From NCBI GenBank assembly GCA_963794265.1, contig CAWCDJ010000003.1, forward strand, positions 1,116,001 through 1,180,000: a stretch of 64,000 bases of DNA. The letters are read 5' to 3'. The position numbers were made by a program, and so were the translations under genes. Source of the stretch: CAWCDJ01 sp963794265 (lineage in GTDB: Bacteria; Acidobacteriota; Terriglobia; Bryobacterales; Bryobacteraceae). Shown piece by piece: positions 35,852-43,644 of the stretch (its first letter is position 1; every line of letters starts with the position of its first letter). Under the pieces are notes generated by a model. That model saw only the letters and a list, made by a program, of their open reading frames with translations. It was not told the DNA's origin and ran no database searches.

Positions 35852-37438
35852 TTATTTTTGAGAACGCCGCAGCATCACGCGGGCGCAGTTGTATCCCGGG
35901 GCGCCCATCACGCCGCCCCCGGGGTGTGCGCCGGAGCCGCATAAATACAGGCCTTCGATCGGCGTGCGGTACCGCGCCCATCCGGCCACCGGACGCATGA
36001 CGAACATCTGGTCGAGGCTCATCTCACCGTGAAAGATGTTGCCGCCGGTAATGCCGAAGCGGCGCTCCAGGTCGAGCGGCGTGAGCACCTGCCGGTGCTC
36101 GATGATCCCCCGGATGTTGGGCGCGTACTCTTCAATCAGCGACACTACCCGGTCGCCGAACGGTTCGCGCAGTTCGTCCCACGTGCCCTCGCGCAGGGTG
36201 TACGGCGCGTACTGCAGAAAGATCCCCATGATGTGCTTGCCCGGCGGCGCGAGCGACGGGTCGTACATGGTGGGCACCGTCAGCTCGAGCAGCGGGCGTT
36301 CGGAGGGCCGGCCGTACTTGGCATCGTCCCAGGCACGCTCCACGTAGTCGATATCCGGGCAGATGTGCATGGTGGCGCGGTGGTGCGGGCCGGGCGCGCC
36401 GGGGTAAGCCGTGAACTCCGGCAGGCCGTTCAGCGCCAGGTTGATTTTCGCGCTGGTGCCTTCGATGCGGAAGCGGCGGATGCCGGCGATGAAATCCGGG
36501 TCGAGATGCCGCTCCTCGACCAGCTTCAGAAAAGTCAGCTTGGGGTCCAGGTTCGACGCGACCGCGGAGCCCTCGATCTCTTCGCCGCTATCGAGAGCCA
36601 CGCCATAAGCCCGGTTGCCCCGCACCAGCACGCGTGCCACCGGCGCCCCGGTGCGGATCTCGGCGCCCTTCGCCCGGGCCGCGGCCGCAATCGCTTCCGG
36701 GACCGCGCCCATGCCTCCGCGCACGAAGCCCCACAGTCCGCGGTGTCCCCCGACGCCCCCCATGCAGTGGTGCAGCAGAATGTACGCCGTGCCCGGCGAC
36801 CGCGGCCCGCCGTTGGCGCCGATTACGCCATCGGTGGCCAGCGTGACTTTCACTTCATTCGATTCGAACCACTCATCCAGAAACTCGGCGGCGCTGGCGG
36901 TGAAAATCTTGACCAGCGCAACCATGTCTTTAGGAGCAAGGCCGCGCAGCCGTCCGGCCAGTTTCAGATATTCGACGAGCGAGCCGATGCCGGCGGGCGG
37001 AAAAGGCGGCGGTATGGTGAGAAGCAACTGCTCCACCACCTGCGAGAGGCGCTCGAGCTGGTCTTCATAGGCGGGATAGACCTCGGCGTCGCGCTGCGAA
37101 AATTTGGCGATCTCCGCCAGGGTCCTCGCGCGGTCCTGCCACATGAAAAAGTGGCGGCCGTCGGGGAACACCGAGAAGAACGCCGGATCTTTGGCATCCA
37201 CCCGGTAGCCGAAGCGTTCGAGCTCGAGCTCGCGGACGACGCGCTCCTGCATGAGGCTCGCCAGGTACGCCGCGGTGGAAACCCGGTAGCCCGGCCAGAG
37301 CTCTTCGGTGACGGCGCAGCCGCCCACCAGTTCGCGGCGCTCGAGCACCAGCACCTTGCGGCCGGCGCGCGCCAGGTATGCGGCCGTTACCAGGCCGTTG
37401 TGCCCGCCGCCGATGACGATCGCGTCGTAACGGGGCAT
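35852..37438 (-). CDS. Phytoene-desaturase-like FAD-dependent oxidoreductase
   Basis: A 528-residue flavoprotein with N-terminal dinucleotide-binding motif AIVIGGGHNGLVTAAYLARAG (residues about 6-26) and ERRELVGG. The C-terminal FAD-contact region reads GLYLCGSGAHPGGGVMGAPG, which places it in the CrtI/PyrD-type ('phytoene dehydrogenase-related', PYROXD2-like) group. ATG 37438 is used; it starts 2 bp after the glgB stop, so co-transcription with glgB is likely. The frame is open further upstream, inside glgB. The substrate is not evident; no carotenoid genes are nearby. Confidence 0.88.
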   Translation of the reverse strand: MPRYDAIVIGGGHNGLVTAAYLARAGRKVLVLERRELVGGCAVTEELWPGYRVSTAAYLASLMQERVVRELELERFGYRVDAKDPAFFSVFPDGRHFFMWQDRARTLAEIAKFSQRDAEVYPAYEDQLERLSQVVEQLLLTIPPPFPPAGIGSLVEYLKLAGRLRGLAPKDMVALVKIFTASAAEFLDEWFESNEVKVTLATDGVIGANGGPRSPGTAYILLHHCMGGVGGHRGLWGFVRGGMGAVPEAIAAAARAKGAEIRTGAPVARVLVRGNRAYGVALDSGEEIEGSAVASNLDPKLTFLKLVEERHLDPDFIAGIRRFRIEGTSAKINLALNGLPEFTAYPGAPGPHHRATMHICPDIDYVERAWDDAKYGRPSERPLLELTVPTMYDPSLAPPGKHIMGIFLQYAPYTLREGTWDELREPFGDRVVSLIEEYAPNIRGIIEHRQVLTPLDLERRFGITGGNIFHGEMSLDQMFVMRPVAGWARYRTPIEGLYLCGSGAHPGGGVMGAPGYNCARVMLRRSQK

Positions 37439-37440
37439 AG

Positions 37441-39615
37441 TCAGCGCTTTTTGAAAACCACCACCCCCAGGGGCGGCAGGTTCACCGCAATGCTCTGCTT
37501 GCGGTCGTGCTTCGGAACGGGCCGCGAAGAGACCATCCCGCTGCTGCCGAAGTTGGAGCCGCCGAACAGTTCGGAGTCGGTGTTCAGTATCTCCTCGTAG
37601 AAGCCCGCCTCGGGCACGCCGAATTCGTATCCCTTGCGCGCCACCGGAGTGAAGTTGCAGCAGACCAGCAGGAAGTCCGACGGGTCGGCCGCACGACGCA
37701 GAAAGGCGATCACGGAGTTCTCCACGTCGTGGAAATCCACCCACTCGAAGCCGGTGGGGTGGAAATCCACCTGGTACAGCGCGGGGTTGGCGCGGTAGAT
37801 GCGGTTCAGCTCGCGCATCAGCAACTGGAGCTTGCGGTGGTAATCGAATTGTAAGAGGTCCCAACGCACGCCCGCGTTGTAGTTCCATTCTTCGCGCTGG
37901 CCGATGTCCTGGCCCATGAAGAGCAGCTTCTTGCCGGGATGCGTCCACATGTATGTAAGGAACGCCCGGACGTTGGCGAACTGCCGCCATTCGTCGCCCG
38001 GCATCTTATTCAGGAGCGACCCCTTGCCGTGCACCACCTCGTCATGCGAAACCGGCAGCACGAAATTCTCGGTGAACGCGTAGAGCAGGCTGAAGGTGAT
38101 GTGGTTGTGCTCGAACTTGCGATAGACCGGGTCCTTCGAGAAGTAACCGAGCATGTCGTGCATCCACCCCATGTTCCACTTCATGGTGAAGCCGAGCCCG
38201 TTGAGATACACGGGTTTCGACACGCCGGGAAACGCCGTGGACTCCTCGGCCACGGTGAACGCGCCGGGCACCTGGTGCGCGAGCTCGTTGAAACTGCGCA
38301 GAAAGTCGATGGCTTCCAGGTTCTCGTTGCCGCCGTACTGGTTGGGGATCCATTCACCGGGCTGCCGCGAATAATCGAGGTAGAGCATGGAGGCCACCGC
38401 GTCCACGCGCAGGCCGTCGATGTGATACTCCTTCAGCCAGAACAGGGCGTTCGAAATCAGGAACGTGCGGACTTCGTTGCGCCCGTAGTTGAAGATCAGG
38501 GTGCCCCAGTCGCGATGTTCGCCCTTGCGCGGGTCGGCGTGCTCATAGAGCGCGGTGCCGTCGAAATAGACCAGGCCGTGCGCATCCTTGGGGAAATGGG
38601 CCGGCACCCAATCCACAATCACCCCGATGCCCGCGCGGTGGCAGGTGTCCACGAAGAGCTTGAAATCGTCGGGCGTGCCGAAGCGCGAGGTGGGCGCGAA
38701 GTAGCCGATCACCTGGTAGCCCCACGAACCGGAGTACGGGTGCTCCATCGGCGGCAGCAGCTCTAGGTGGGTGTAGCCCATAATCCTGGCATACTCCACC
38801 AGCTTGACCGCCATCTCGCGATAGGTGAGCGGCTGCCCCTGCGGCCCGCGCATCCATGATTCGAGGTGGACTTCGTAAGTCGATAGGGGCGAGCGCAGCC
38901 AGTCCACCTTGCCGCGTGCCTCCATCCAATCCGCGTCCTGCCACTGATACTTCTCTATATCCCAAACTCGCGAGGCCGATTTCGGCGGCATCTCGCAGTA
39001 AAAGGCGTAAGGATCGGCCTTGAGCTGCTGGTGGCCCGCAAAGCGCGAGCGCACGTGGTACTTGTACGCGGTGCCCTCGCCCACGCCGGGAAGGAACAGC
39101 TCCCAGATGCCGCCGTTGCGCCGCCGCATGGGGTGGCGCCGCATGTCCCAATCGTTGAATTCCCCGACCACCATGACACTTTCCGCGTTCGGCGCCCACA
39201 CCGCGAAGCGCACGCCGCGGGCGCCCCGGGATTCGATCAGGTGCGCGCCCAGGGCGTGCCAGGCCTCGTGCAGGGTGCCCTCGGTATGGAGGTAGATGTC
39301 CGTATCCGAGAGTTGCGGCCCGTAGCGGTAGGGGTCGTCGATTTCGATTTCCTCGCCGCTCCACAGCTTTGCGAAAATGCGGTAATCGGTGGGCTCACCC
39401 GGCAGCGGCACGCAGAAGAAGCCTTGCGCGTGCCTCTTCTGCATGGGTTCGCGCCGGCCGCCGGCGGCCACCTCCGCCGATTCGGCCTGCGGCAGAAACG
39501 CTCGCACCTCCCACCGCGGCTGGCGGCCCTTTTTGCGCACGATGTGCGGCCCCAGAATTCGGAACGCATCGCCGTGGTATCCGCCTACGATCGCTTCAAT
39601 CTCTTCAACGGTCAT
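37441..39615 (-). CDS. glgB: 1,4-alpha-glucan branching enzyme
   Basis: A 724-residue GH13 branching enzyme that makes alpha-1,6 branches in glycogen. It has two N-terminal beta-sandwich domains (GlgB-N and CBM48: FAVWAPNAESVMVVGEFNDW), the (beta/alpha)8 barrel with nucleophile in DGLRVDAVASMLYLDYSR, acid/base Glu in VAEESTAFPG and PVSHDEVVHGKGSL, and the C-terminal all-beta domain. Typical full length. No other glg genes are in the window. Its start is 19 bp from the divergent adenosine-deaminase-family gene, so the promoters overlap. Confidence 0.97.
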   Translation of the reverse strand: MTVEEIEAIVGGYHGDAFRILGPHIVRKKGRQPRWEVRAFLPQAESAEVAAGGRREPMQKRHAQGFFCVPLPGEPTDYRIFAKLWSGEEIEIDDPYRYGPQLSDTDIYLHTEGTLHEAWHALGAHLIESRGARGVRFAVWAPNAESVMVVGEFNDWDMRRHPMRRRNGGIWELFLPGVGEGTAYKYHVRSRFAGHQQLKADPYAFYCEMPPKSASRVWDIEKYQWQDADWMEARGKVDWLRSPLSTYEVHLESWMRGPQGQPLTYREMAVKLVEYARIMGYTHLELLPPMEHPYSGSWGYQVIGYFAPTSRFGTPDDFKLFVDTCHRAGIGVIVDWVPAHFPKDAHGLVYFDGTALYEHADPRKGEHRDWGTLIFNYGRNEVRTFLISNALFWLKEYHIDGLRVDAVASMLYLDYSRQPGEWIPNQYGGNENLEAIDFLRSFNELAHQVPGAFTVAEESTAFPGVSKPVYLNGLGFTMKWNMGWMHDMLGYFSKDPVYRKFEHNHITFSLLYAFTENFVLPVSHDEVVHGKGSLLNKMPGDEWRQFANVRAFLTYMWTHPGKKLLFMGQDIGQREEWNYNAGVRWDLLQFDYHRKLQLLMRELNRIYRANPALYQVDFHPTGFEWVDFHDVENSVIAFLRRAADPSDFLLVCCNFTPVARKGYEFGVPEAGFYEEILNTDSELFGGSNFGSSGMVSSRPVPKHDRKQSIAVNLPPLGVVVFKKR

Positions 39616-39634
39616 GAGAGTCTAATAGACAAGT

Positions 39635-40564
39635 ATGGACGATTTCCTGCTGAGAATGCCCAAAGCCGAGCTGCACTTGCACCTGGAAGGCTCGGTGGAG
39701 CCGGAAACGTTGCACGAACTCGACCCGTCCACACCGCTCGATGAACTTCGCAGCATCTATTCCTATCACTCCTTCGACGATTTCCTCAAGGCGTTCGGCG
39801 CGGTGGGCCAGCGGCTGCGCGGGCCGGAGGACTACGGGCTGATCACGCGCAGGCTGATCGAGCGACTGGCGGCCCAGAACGTGGTCTACGCCGAAATCAT
39901 CCTCGCTGCCGGCGTGGTCCTGTGGAAGAAACAGGAGTTCGCACCGATCTTCGAAGCCGTTCGCGAGGCCGCCGCCGGGTCCCCGGTGGAGGTGCGCTGG
40001 ATTCTCGATGCGGTGCGCCAATTCGGCCCGGACCACGTGATGCGGGTGGCCGAACTGGCGGCCGAGCGGGTCGGCCGCGGGGTGGTGGCGTTCGGCATCG
40101 GGGGCAGCGAGCAGCGCGGTCCCGCGGAGTGGTTCGCGGAGGCCTATGCGTTCGCCAGGAGCGCCGGCCTGCGGCTCACCGCCCACGCCGGCGAGGGCAC
40201 CACCGCCCGCTCCGTGTGGGCCGCGCTCGAACTGGGAGCGGAACGCATCGGCCACGGGATTTCGTCCATCGAGGACCCTTCGCTGGTTCGCCACCTGCGC
40301 GACCGCGCGATTCCGCTCGAAATTTCGGTCACCAGCAACCTGGTGACGGGCGTGGTGACGCGGCTCGAGGACCACCCCCTGCGCCGCCTGTACGATGCCG
40401 GAGTGCCGATCGTGCTCAACACCGACGACCCCGCCATGTTCCGCTGCTCCTTACTGGGCGAGTACCGCCTGGCGGCCGGCGCATTCGGGTTTACCCGGGC
40501 GGAGTTGTGCGGACTCGCGGAAAACGCTTTCCGGTTCGCATTCACACGGCCACCCCAAGGTTAA
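39635..40564 (+). CDS. Adenosine deaminase-family amidohydrolase
   Basis: A 309-residue metal-dependent deaminase: zinc ligands in HLHLEGS (His14, His16), HAGEG (His184, catalytic Glu187), RIGHG (His207) and NTDDP (Asp264/265). Motif order and length match adenosine/adenine/aminodeoxyfutalosine deaminases. The exact purine substrate cannot be fixed. It has no clear ribosome site and may be translated from a very short leader, since the gap to divergent glgB is 19 bp. Confidence 0.9.
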   Translation: MDDFLLRMPKAELHLHLEGSVEPETLHELDPSTPLDELRSIYSYHSFDDFLKAFGAVGQRLRGPEDYGLITRRLIERLAAQNVVYAEIILAAGVVLWKKQEFAPIFEAVREAAAGSPVEVRWILDAVRQFGPDHVMRVAELAAERVGRGVVAFGIGGSEQRGPAEWFAEAYAFARSAGLRLTAHAGEGTTARSVWAALELGAERIGHGISSIEDPSLVRHLRDRAIPLEISVTSNLVTGVVTRLEDHPLRRLYDAGVPIVLNTDDPAMFRCSLLGEYRLAAGAFGFTRAELCGLAENAFRFAFTRPPQG

Positions 40565-40617
40565 CCCTCTTTTTCCACGGAATAAGGTGTTAGGATCGTG
40601 TTATCCGAGGAGATCCT

Positions 40618-41778
40618 ATGGAAAACGCTCCGTCTCGCCGCAACTTTCTCGCAGCCGGTCTGGCTTTGCCCGCTGCCGCTTCGGCAACCCGTTCCTCGGG
40701 TACCGAACAATCGCAAACCCAACCGCCTGTCCGGTCGTTTTCCGGCGCGGCGCCGCAGTACCGGATTCTTGGCAAGACCGGTTTGCGGGTCACGACCGTC
40801 GGCTATGGCTGCATGATCACCTCAGACCCCACGGTGATCGCGCGGGCCGTGGATATGGGAATTAACTATTTCGATACCTCCCGCAATTACCAGAGCGGCC
40901 AGAACGAGCGCATGGTGGGGGCGGCGTTGGGAGCCAGGCGGAAGAACATCTTTCTGGCGAGCAAATCGAACGACAATCCCAGCACCGGGCCGGGCATCCT
41001 CGCGGAAATCGAAACCAGCCTGAAAGAACTCAACACCGACCACCTGGACGTCTGGCATCTTCACGGCCTCAGCAACCCGGCCCAGATTACCGATGAGCTG
41101 GTCGAGGCCGAGTTCCAGGCCAAGAAGCAGGGAAAGATCCGGTTCGCGGGAGTCAGCACGCACAACCTGCCGGCGATCGTCGACCGCGTGATCGAAGCGA
41201 AAATCGAAGTCGTGCAGGCGCAGTACAGTTTCGCTTCGGATAAGAGCTACGGACCCGCGATCGAGAAGCTGCATGCCGCCGGCGTGGGCGTAATCGCGAT
41301 GAAGGTGATGGCCCGGGCCGGCAGGCGCGGCGCGAGCCAACCGGCGCGGCCCGCCACGTTTGCCCCCGCGGCGCTGAAGTGGGCGATCAACAATCCTGGC
41401 ATCGCCACCACCGTTCCCAGCATGACCGATATCGACCAGCTCGAACAGAACTTCCAAGCGATGGGCGAGCACTTCACGGACTCCGACGCCCGGATCCTGT
41501 CGGCCCGCCTGGACGAGATCGGGCCGTACTTCTGCCGCATGTGCGGCCAGTGCGATGGACGCTGCCCCAAGGGGCTGCCGGTAGCCGACATGGTGCGCTT
41601 CGTGATGTACGCCGATGGATACGGCCAGTTCCCGTTAGGCCGGGAGCACTTCCTGCGCCTCTCCGCCGAGCAGCAGAACGTTCGTTGCAGCGACTGCGCC
41701 ACCTGCGCGGTCGAGTGCCCCAACGGCGTGCACGTGGCCGCGCGGCTGAGCCGGGCTCAGGAACTGTTTGCCTGTTGA
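40618..41778 (+). CDS. Tat-exported aldo/keto reductase with two 4Fe-4S motifs
   Basis: 386 residues: twin-arginine signal (SRRNFLAAGLALPAAASA), AKR barrel (about 45-295; RILGKTGLRVTTVGYGCM, FDTSRNY, IRFAGVSTHN), and a C-terminal ferredoxin-like part with Cys306/309/312/316 (CRMCGQCDGRCPKG) and Cys357/360/363/367 (CSDCATCAVECPNG), each a classical C-x2-C-x2-C-x3-C-P cluster site. It may couple carbonyl reduction to an electron carrier rather than NADPH alone. GAGGAG precedes the ATG. Confidence 0.9.
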   Translation: MENAPSRRNFLAAGLALPAAASATRSSGTEQSQTQPPVRSFSGAAPQYRILGKTGLRVTTVGYGCMITSDPTVIARAVDMGINYFDTSRNYQSGQNERMVGAALGARRKNIFLASKSNDNPSTGPGILAEIETSLKELNTDHLDVWHLHGLSNPAQITDELVEAEFQAKKQGKIRFAGVSTHNLPAIVDRVIEAKIEVVQAQYSFASDKSYGPAIEKLHAAGVGVIAMKVMARAGRRGASQPARPATFAPAALKWAINNPGIATTVPSMTDIDQLEQNFQAMGEHFTDSDARILSARLDEIGPYFCRMCGQCDGRCPKGLPVADMVRFVMYADGYGQFPLGREHFLRLSAEQQNVRCSDCATCAVECPNGVHVAARLSRAQELFAC

Positions 41779-41805
41779 CGCTCCCTTTAGGTAGCGAATC
41801 GCGCT

Positions 41806-42357
41806 TTACGAGGCCCACATGCACATCGGAGCGCCCCGGAACTCACGGTCGGGCTCCCATTTGCCGTTCTTCTTGGCCATGAGGTGGTAGGTGCCGCCGC
41901 CACACAGGTTGCCGCAGTGATGCGCCACATAAACTAACGCTCTTGTGTGTTCCCGGTTGAAGCCAACGGCCGATACCTCGAAGACCGGAAGAATTGTGTC
42001 CTCACGGCTTACCAGTTGATATGCCGGCAGATCGAAATGTCTCGCAAGCAGCAATTTGTGTTGATTCCGCGTTTCGAACTGCTCGATCACGGGGCGGTAA
42101 ATCGCTTCCTGCTCCGGTGGCGGAGTCACACACATCGGCAGCCAACCCCTATCCGTCTCGTTTCGGATATTCCAGGACTTCACCGGCGGGCCTTCTGCCT
42201 GCAGAAGAACGGAATAGATCGAATAAGCGTCCGGATCCTCTTCGACCGGCTGCGCGGATTGCTCTGCGCTGTTTGGATCTGCAACCGTAGCGGGACGGAC
42301 CGCGCTCGAGAGAGCCGCCAATAAGACAAGCGTGGGTACTACGATGGGCGTTCGCAT
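41806..42357 (-). CDS. Secreted protein of unknown function
   Basis: 183 residues with a signal peptide (VVPTLVLLAALSSAVRPA). The mature part contains IYSVLLQAEGPPVKSW, VIEQFETRNQHKLLL and FEVSAVGFNREHTRALVYVAHHCGNLCGGGTYHLM. The Cys pair in HHCGNLCGG with flanking His suggests a disulfide or metal site. Proteins with this 'ALVYV.H.CG.LCG.G.Y.L' ending are a conserved unknown family in Acidobacteria as far as I recall. Its start overlaps no gene, but a decayed gene lies directly upstream. Confidence 0.7.
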   Translation of the reverse strand: MRTPIVVPTLVLLAALSSAVRPATVADPNSAEQSAQPVEEDPDAYSIYSVLLQAEGPPVKSWNIRNETDRGWLPMCVTPPPEQEAIYRPVIEQFETRNQHKLLLARHFDLPAYQLVSREDTILPVFEVSAVGFNREHTRALVYVAHHCGNLCGGGTYHLMAKKNGKWEPDREFRGAPMCMWAS

Positions 42358-42364
42358 GTCCGTC

Positions 42365-42715
42365 GGGGTCTATTCTCGCATGGGGCTTACCGCTTGTGAA
42401 CCGGCAGGGGTGGAACCGGATGAAATCGCCAAGCTGAACTCGACCGAATTCGCGCGTGAGCCTGTGGTTCCTCTCATACTCAGGCAACTTCGCGTCGGCA
42501 AAGGCCGGCTGCTCCCAACGCGGCGCCGGGTACTCTGCGTCGCCGGCGATGGGGCACTGCGATGAATCCATGCGCCAGGCGAGCCCCCGGTAGTCCCTCC
42601 CCACTTGCGGGCCGTATATCTGCCAGCCGGGGGGTATTCGCAATTCGACGCCGATCGTTTTTCGCGAGGCGAAATCGCGTAGGACCGCTCGGCTGTCGTA
42701 GCGGATAGCCGCCAC
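42365..42715 (-). pseudogene. Possible remnant of a DsbD-N/DsbC-like domain gene
   Basis: In the frame starting with GTG at 42715, 22 nt past the ArsR stop, the reading VELRIPPGWQIYGPQVG and AEYPAPRWEQP resembles the N-terminal domain of DsbD or DsbC-like corrector proteins (PPGWHIYW-, -WPAP-). The frame then runs without similarity into the next gene, and no partner domain follows. I read it as a truncated fragment. It could also be a chance open frame. Confidence 0.3.
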
Positions 42716-42737
42716 GCCGACTGCGGGGCGGGCGCGG

Positions 42738-43085
42738 TCACTCCTCGACAAACGACTTGAGCCTGGCGAGCGCCTGATCCCACTGCGCGGAGACGAAATC
42801 CAGATATTCTCTGAGGGCTTCGATCGGCTGCGCGTCGAAAGCGAACCGGCTCTCGCGGCCCGCGCGGACGGCGTGCGCGATTCCGGCACCCTCCAGGACG
42901 CGAAGATGTTTGGTGATCGCCTGCCGCGTCAGTTTGGAGCCCCGGGTGAGCTGGGAAATCGACTGCGGCTGTCCGCTGCTGAGCTTTTTCACCAGCGACA
43001 ACCGCGTCTCGTCGCCGAGCGCGGCAAATACGGGCGCGGCCGATGGCCGCTTGGCCGGCCGGGCGCTACGGTGTTTGCCCAACAT
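42738..43085 (-). CDS. ArsR-family transcriptional regulator
   Basis: 115 residues with a winged-helix fold: VFAALGDETRLSLVKKLS, recognition helix SKLTRQAITKHLRVLEGAG and wing AHAVRAGRESRFAF. No metal-binding Cys motif is present, so it is of the SRPBCC-associated, non-metal ArsR type. It overlaps the SRPBCC gene by 20 bp and is the second gene of that operon. A palindrome before the first gene is a likely autoregulatory operator. Confidence 0.9.
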   Translation of the reverse strand: MLGKHRSARPAKRPSAAPVFAALGDETRLSLVKKLSSGQPQSISQLTRGSKLTRQAITKHLRVLEGAGIAHAVRAGRESRFAFDAQPIEALREYLDFVSAQWDQALARLKSFVEE

Positions 43086-43518
43086 GGCGTTCGATGTTCT
43101 TCATTTGTTCCGTCCACCCGCCGTCGTTCATGCGCAACGCTTCGGCGCGGCGTTCGGCGGGGATCGCGTCGAAGCCGGACTCCGTCAGCAGAAGCAGCGT
43201 GCCGGACGCGGTCTTCTCCAGCCTGAATTCGACCAGCGTGGGGGTTTCCTTCGAATAGTCTATGTTGGGGTCCACGGCATAAGGGTGCCAGGTGAAGGAA
43301 AACAGCCGCTCGGGCTCCATTTTCCGGATGACGGCCTCCCATCGGAGATGCTCGTAGCCCGGATAGGCGATGTGGCCGCGCGAGACTTGCCCCTCCGCAA
43401 ACGGACCATCCAGCTTTACCCGAAACCACTCGCCGAATTCGCGATAATCCGTCAGGGCGCGCCAGACCCGCGAAACCGGCGCTTTGAGTTCGATCCGTTT
43501 CTCGATGCGGTCGTGCAT
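43066..43518 (-). CDS. SRPBCC (AHSA1-type START-fold) protein
   Basis: 150 residues with the START/Bet-v1-like signature: IEKRIELKAPVSRVWRALTD, YREFGEWF, and a helical C-terminus GGWTEQMKNIERHV. It probably binds a hydrophobic ligand; ArsR-SRPBCC pairs are a recurring two-gene module with unknown ligands. ATG 43518 is preferred; a GTG at 43569 would place the operator palindrome inside the coding region. GGAGG, part of the palindrome, is 12 nt upstream of the ATG. Confidence 0.87.
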   Translation of the reverse strand: MHDRIEKRIELKAPVSRVWRALTDYREFGEWFRVKLDGPFAEGQVSRGHIAYPGYEHLRWEAVIRKMEPERLFSFTWHPYAVDPNIDYSKETPTLVEFRLEKTASGTLLLLTESGFDAIPAERRAEALRMNDGGWTEQMKNIERHVGQTP

Positions 43519-43525
43519 GACTTGC

Positions 43526-43541
43526 GCAACCTCCAGGTTGC
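43526..43541. promoter_or_regulatory. Palindromic operator of the SRPBCC-ArsR operon
   Basis: GCAACCTGGAGGTTGC is a perfect palindrome-type site (7-bp arms, 2-bp centre) flanked on one side by ATAT. It lies 8 bp before the SRPBCC ATG and includes the GGAGG ribosome site. It resembles the ATGCAACC-N-GGTTGCAT sites I recall before ArsR-SRPBCC pairs in other bacteria. Confidence 0.6.
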
Positions 43542-43644
43542 ATATTAGCGCTTTCGCCGGGGCGGGCACAAGCCGGCGCTCAAGACTCCGCGGGCGCGAC
43601 GCCGCGGACTGCTATACTCGTGCTTCCCCGGAAAGCGAATTGAC

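Noticed and set aside
33435..35981. 848-codon minus-strand open frame opposite the M14 peptidase
   Set aside because: Shadow of a real gene; composition is Arg/His/Gly-rich and its end lies in a repeat hairpin.
37439..37990. N-terminal 184-codon extension of the phytoene-desaturase-like protein
   Set aside because: That part overlaps glgB in another frame and has no domain similarity; the dinucleotide motif starts right after ATG 37438.
41779..41805. GCTCCCTTTAGGTAGCG as a fourth REPIN-like copy
   Set aside because: Only 14 of 17 positions match and the diagnostic GGCTCTGTG half is missing.
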